This document shows, one piece after another, positions 4,888-6,174 of a stretch of 6,174 nucleotides of DNA. The notes under the pieces were generated by a model. It had not been told where the DNA came from. It was given only the letters and a program-made list of their open reading frames with translations, and ran no database searches. Source of the stretch: Kiloniellales bacterium. GTDB lineage: Bacteria; Pseudomonadota; Alphaproteobacteria; Kiloniellales; JAKSBE01. The translations under genes were made by a program, and so were the position numbers. Position 1 is the first letter of the stretch, and every line of letters starts with the position of its first letter. Location of the stretch: NCBI GenBank assembly GCA_030067055.1, contig JASJAL010000349.1, positions 1 through 6,174 of the forward strand. The letters run 5' to 3'.

Positions 4888-5561
4888 TAGGAGTCCGGCA
4901 CGGCTTCGATCACCGCCGCAAGGCCCTGTCTCATGTGCTCCTTGATGTGCGCGAGCATCTCTTCGAGGCTGTCTTCGGAGGCGATCCTCAGATACTCGCT
5001 GGTCATGTGCCTGAACTCGCCGTGCGAGCCGTGCATTCTGTGATGCAGCGACAGATAGATCTGAACCAAGGGGATCAGCCGGTTCCAGTGAGACATCAAC
5101 AACGCGTGATCGGTCAACTCGTAGACCCAGGAGTGGAATCTCGTTTCGCATTCGATCGCCGTCGCCTGATCCCCATGCGCTTGAGCCGAGACGATCTGAT
5201 CGTAGCGGCTCTTTAGGTCACTCAGCGACTCGGGCGTGCGCTTGTCCCAGGCCAGCGTGAATGCGAATTGCTCCAGGGCCGTTCGCATCGAGTAGATCTC
5301 CTGAAGATCGGTCAGGCTGACCGTCCTGACGAACAGGCCCTTGTAGGGCCGACTGACAAGAATTCCGGTGTCGACGAGTTCCCGGATCGCTTCGCGCAGC
5401 GGGGCCCGGCTGACCTTGAGCTGGGCCGCCAGGTCGTTCTCGGTCAGCCGTTCACCCGGGGCGAAGTGACCGCCGGTCACCATGCCGTGCAGCTGCCTGG
5501 CGACCTGCGCACGGAGAGTTCCGTCTTCGACCGGGCGAAGCTTGGCGCTGTAGCTGTTCAT
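4887..5561 (-). CDS. GntR family transcription regulator, FadR-type with FCD domain
   Basis: The product has 224 residues. The winged helix-turn-helix covers about residues 15-80 and includes PGERLTENDLAAQLKVSRAPLREAIREL and GILVSRPYKGLFVR, the standard GntR recognition helix and wing. An all-helical FCD ligand-binding domain follows from about 84 to 215. Candidate metal ligands typical of FCD regulators are His143 (ETRFHSW), His173 or His174 (SLHH) and His205 (LAHIKEH). The usual Asp four residues before the first His is Glu139 here. These proteins bind an operator as dimers and respond to small carboxylates such as sugar acids or amino-acid breakdown products. The ATG overlaps the stop of the upstream aminotransferase as ATGA, so translation is probably coupled; an AGGG lies only three bases before it. 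It likely controls this operon, but its operator would be outside the window, upstream of the aminotransferase gene. Confidence 0.93.
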   Translation of the reverse strand: MNSYSAKLRPVEDGTLRAQVARQLHGMVTGGHFAPGERLTENDLAAQLKVSRAPLREAIRELVDTGILVSRPYKGLFVRTVSLTDLQEIYSMRTALEQFAFTLAWDKRTPESLSDLKSRYDQIVSAQAHGDQATAIECETRFHSWVYELTDHALLMSHWNRLIPLVQIYLSLHHRMHGSHGEFRHMTSEYLRIASEDSLEEMLAHIKEHMRQGLAAVIEAVPDS

Positions 5562-6174
5562 AAGCCCTGCCGGATGTCTTGCTCGATCAAGGCCTTGTAG
5601 AGCTCCCGGATGCGCAGGAATAGCGGGCCCGGTTTGCCTCCGCCGATTTCGCGGCCGTCGATTTCGTAGACGGGTGTCTGTGCACCGAAGGTCCCGGTCA
5701 AGAAGGCTTCGTCGGCAGCGTAGGCGTCGACCAGGGAATAGTTACGCTCGAACACCGGGATCTCCTGCGCGCGGCAGAGCTCAATCACCTTGCGCCGGGT
5801 GATTCCGTTCAGGCAGTAGTCCCCCGTCGAGGTCCAAACCTCGCCCTTGCGAACGATGAAGAAGTTGCAGGCGTTCGTGGTGTTCACGAATCCGAAGGGG
5901 TCGAGCATCAACGCCTCGTCGGCGCCGGCCTGCAGCGCGTGATTGAGCGCGATGATGCAGTTCAGCTTGGAGTGGGAATTGAGCTTGGCGTCCTGAGTGA
6001 GCGGCAGGCCGCGGTGATGCGGGACGGTATGGAGTCGAATGCCCCGGTCGATAACGTCGCCGCTCGGTTGCGAGTGCTCGGCGATGATGACGAGGGTCGA
6101 GCCAAAGACGCTGAGATGGGGATGCTGGAAGGGTTTGCGCTTTCGCCCGCGAGTCACCATCAGGCGGATGTGCA
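5558..6174 (-). CDS. Class IV PLP-dependent aminotransferase, N-terminus beyond the window
   Basis: The visible C-terminal 204 residues end at TGA 5560-5558. The frame runs off the right edge (HIRL before the methionine encoded at 6160), so the true start is outside and that methionine is internal. Counting it as residue 1, family features are RLMVTRG at the beginning, NSHSKLNCI at 61-69 with Lys65 the likely PLP-binding lysine, ADEALMLD (80-87), FVNTTNACNFFIV (91-103), NGITR at 118-122 and GTFGAQTPV at 156-164. This is the fold type IV group that includes branched-chain and D-amino-acid aminotransferases. The NSHSKLN and NTTNACNFF pattern marks a subgroup usually annotated only as class IV or branched-chain-like, so the substrate remains open. 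The enzyme is cytoplasmic. Its stop overlaps the GntR start by four bases, making it the first visible gene of the operon. Confidence 0.9.
   Translation of the reverse strand, partial: HIRLMVTRGRKRKPFQHPHLSVFGSTLVIIAEHSQPSGDVIDRGIRLHTVPHHRGLPLTQDAKLNSHSKLNCIIALNHALQAGADEALMLDPFGFVNTTNACNFFIVRKGEVWTSTGDYCLNGITRRKVIELCRAQEIPVFERNYSLVDAYAADEAFLTGTFGAQTPVYEIDGREIGGGKPGPLFLRIRELYKALIEQDIRQGL

Noticed and set aside
4030..5151. A 373-residue minus-strand frame across the regulator and oxidoreductase
   Set aside because: It is out of phase with both genes, Arg-rich and without domains. It does not supply the missing oxidoreductase start.

Overview
The window reads as GC-rich chromosomal DNA of an alphaproteobacterium. 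The grounds are high GC in all codon positions, long open shadow frames on both strands, and genes typical of that class: DUF1194, a GFA-domain protein and an FCD-type GntR regulator. The exact genus cannot be told. Every gene I can support lies on the minus strand, so the window is transcribed from right to left. I see no rRNA, tRNA, CRISPR array or recognisable insertion sequence.

Right part (about 3780-6174): a compact three-gene metabolic unit. It holds the C-terminal two thirds of a class IV PLP aminotransferase that runs off the right edge. Next, overlapping it by ATGA, is a GntR/FCD transcription regulator. After a 57-base gap comes a complete Gfo/Idh/MocA oxidoreductase. The oxidoreductase frame has no ATG, GTG or TTG before its NAD-binding glycine loop. 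The only start that fits both the ribosome binding site and the family length is an ATT codon. Together the genes look like a regulated pathway for an amino acid, amino-sugar or sugar-acid substrate, which the sequence does not identify.

Middle part (about 2007-3779): a gene-poor block of 375 bases with two perfect palindromes, then a small GFA-family zinc protein with a His-rich N-terminus and one altered zinc ligand. Next is a perfect 11-bp inverted repeat, then a DUF1194 von Willebrand A-domain protein that is probably exported. The start of the DUF1194 gene is uncertain because the inverted repeat lies inside its longest reading frame.

Left part (1-2006): a trypsin/V8-like serine protease with a full His-Asp-Ser triad but no signal peptide. 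It is followed by a 121-residue membrane-anchored protein of unknown function and possibly a very short gene at the left edge. The protease and the small membrane protein each have their own strong ribosome binding site and could be cotranscribed. No system here is demonstrably new. The points most worth following are the ATT start, the GFA zinc-site variant, and the apparently cytoplasmic protease next to a membrane protein.
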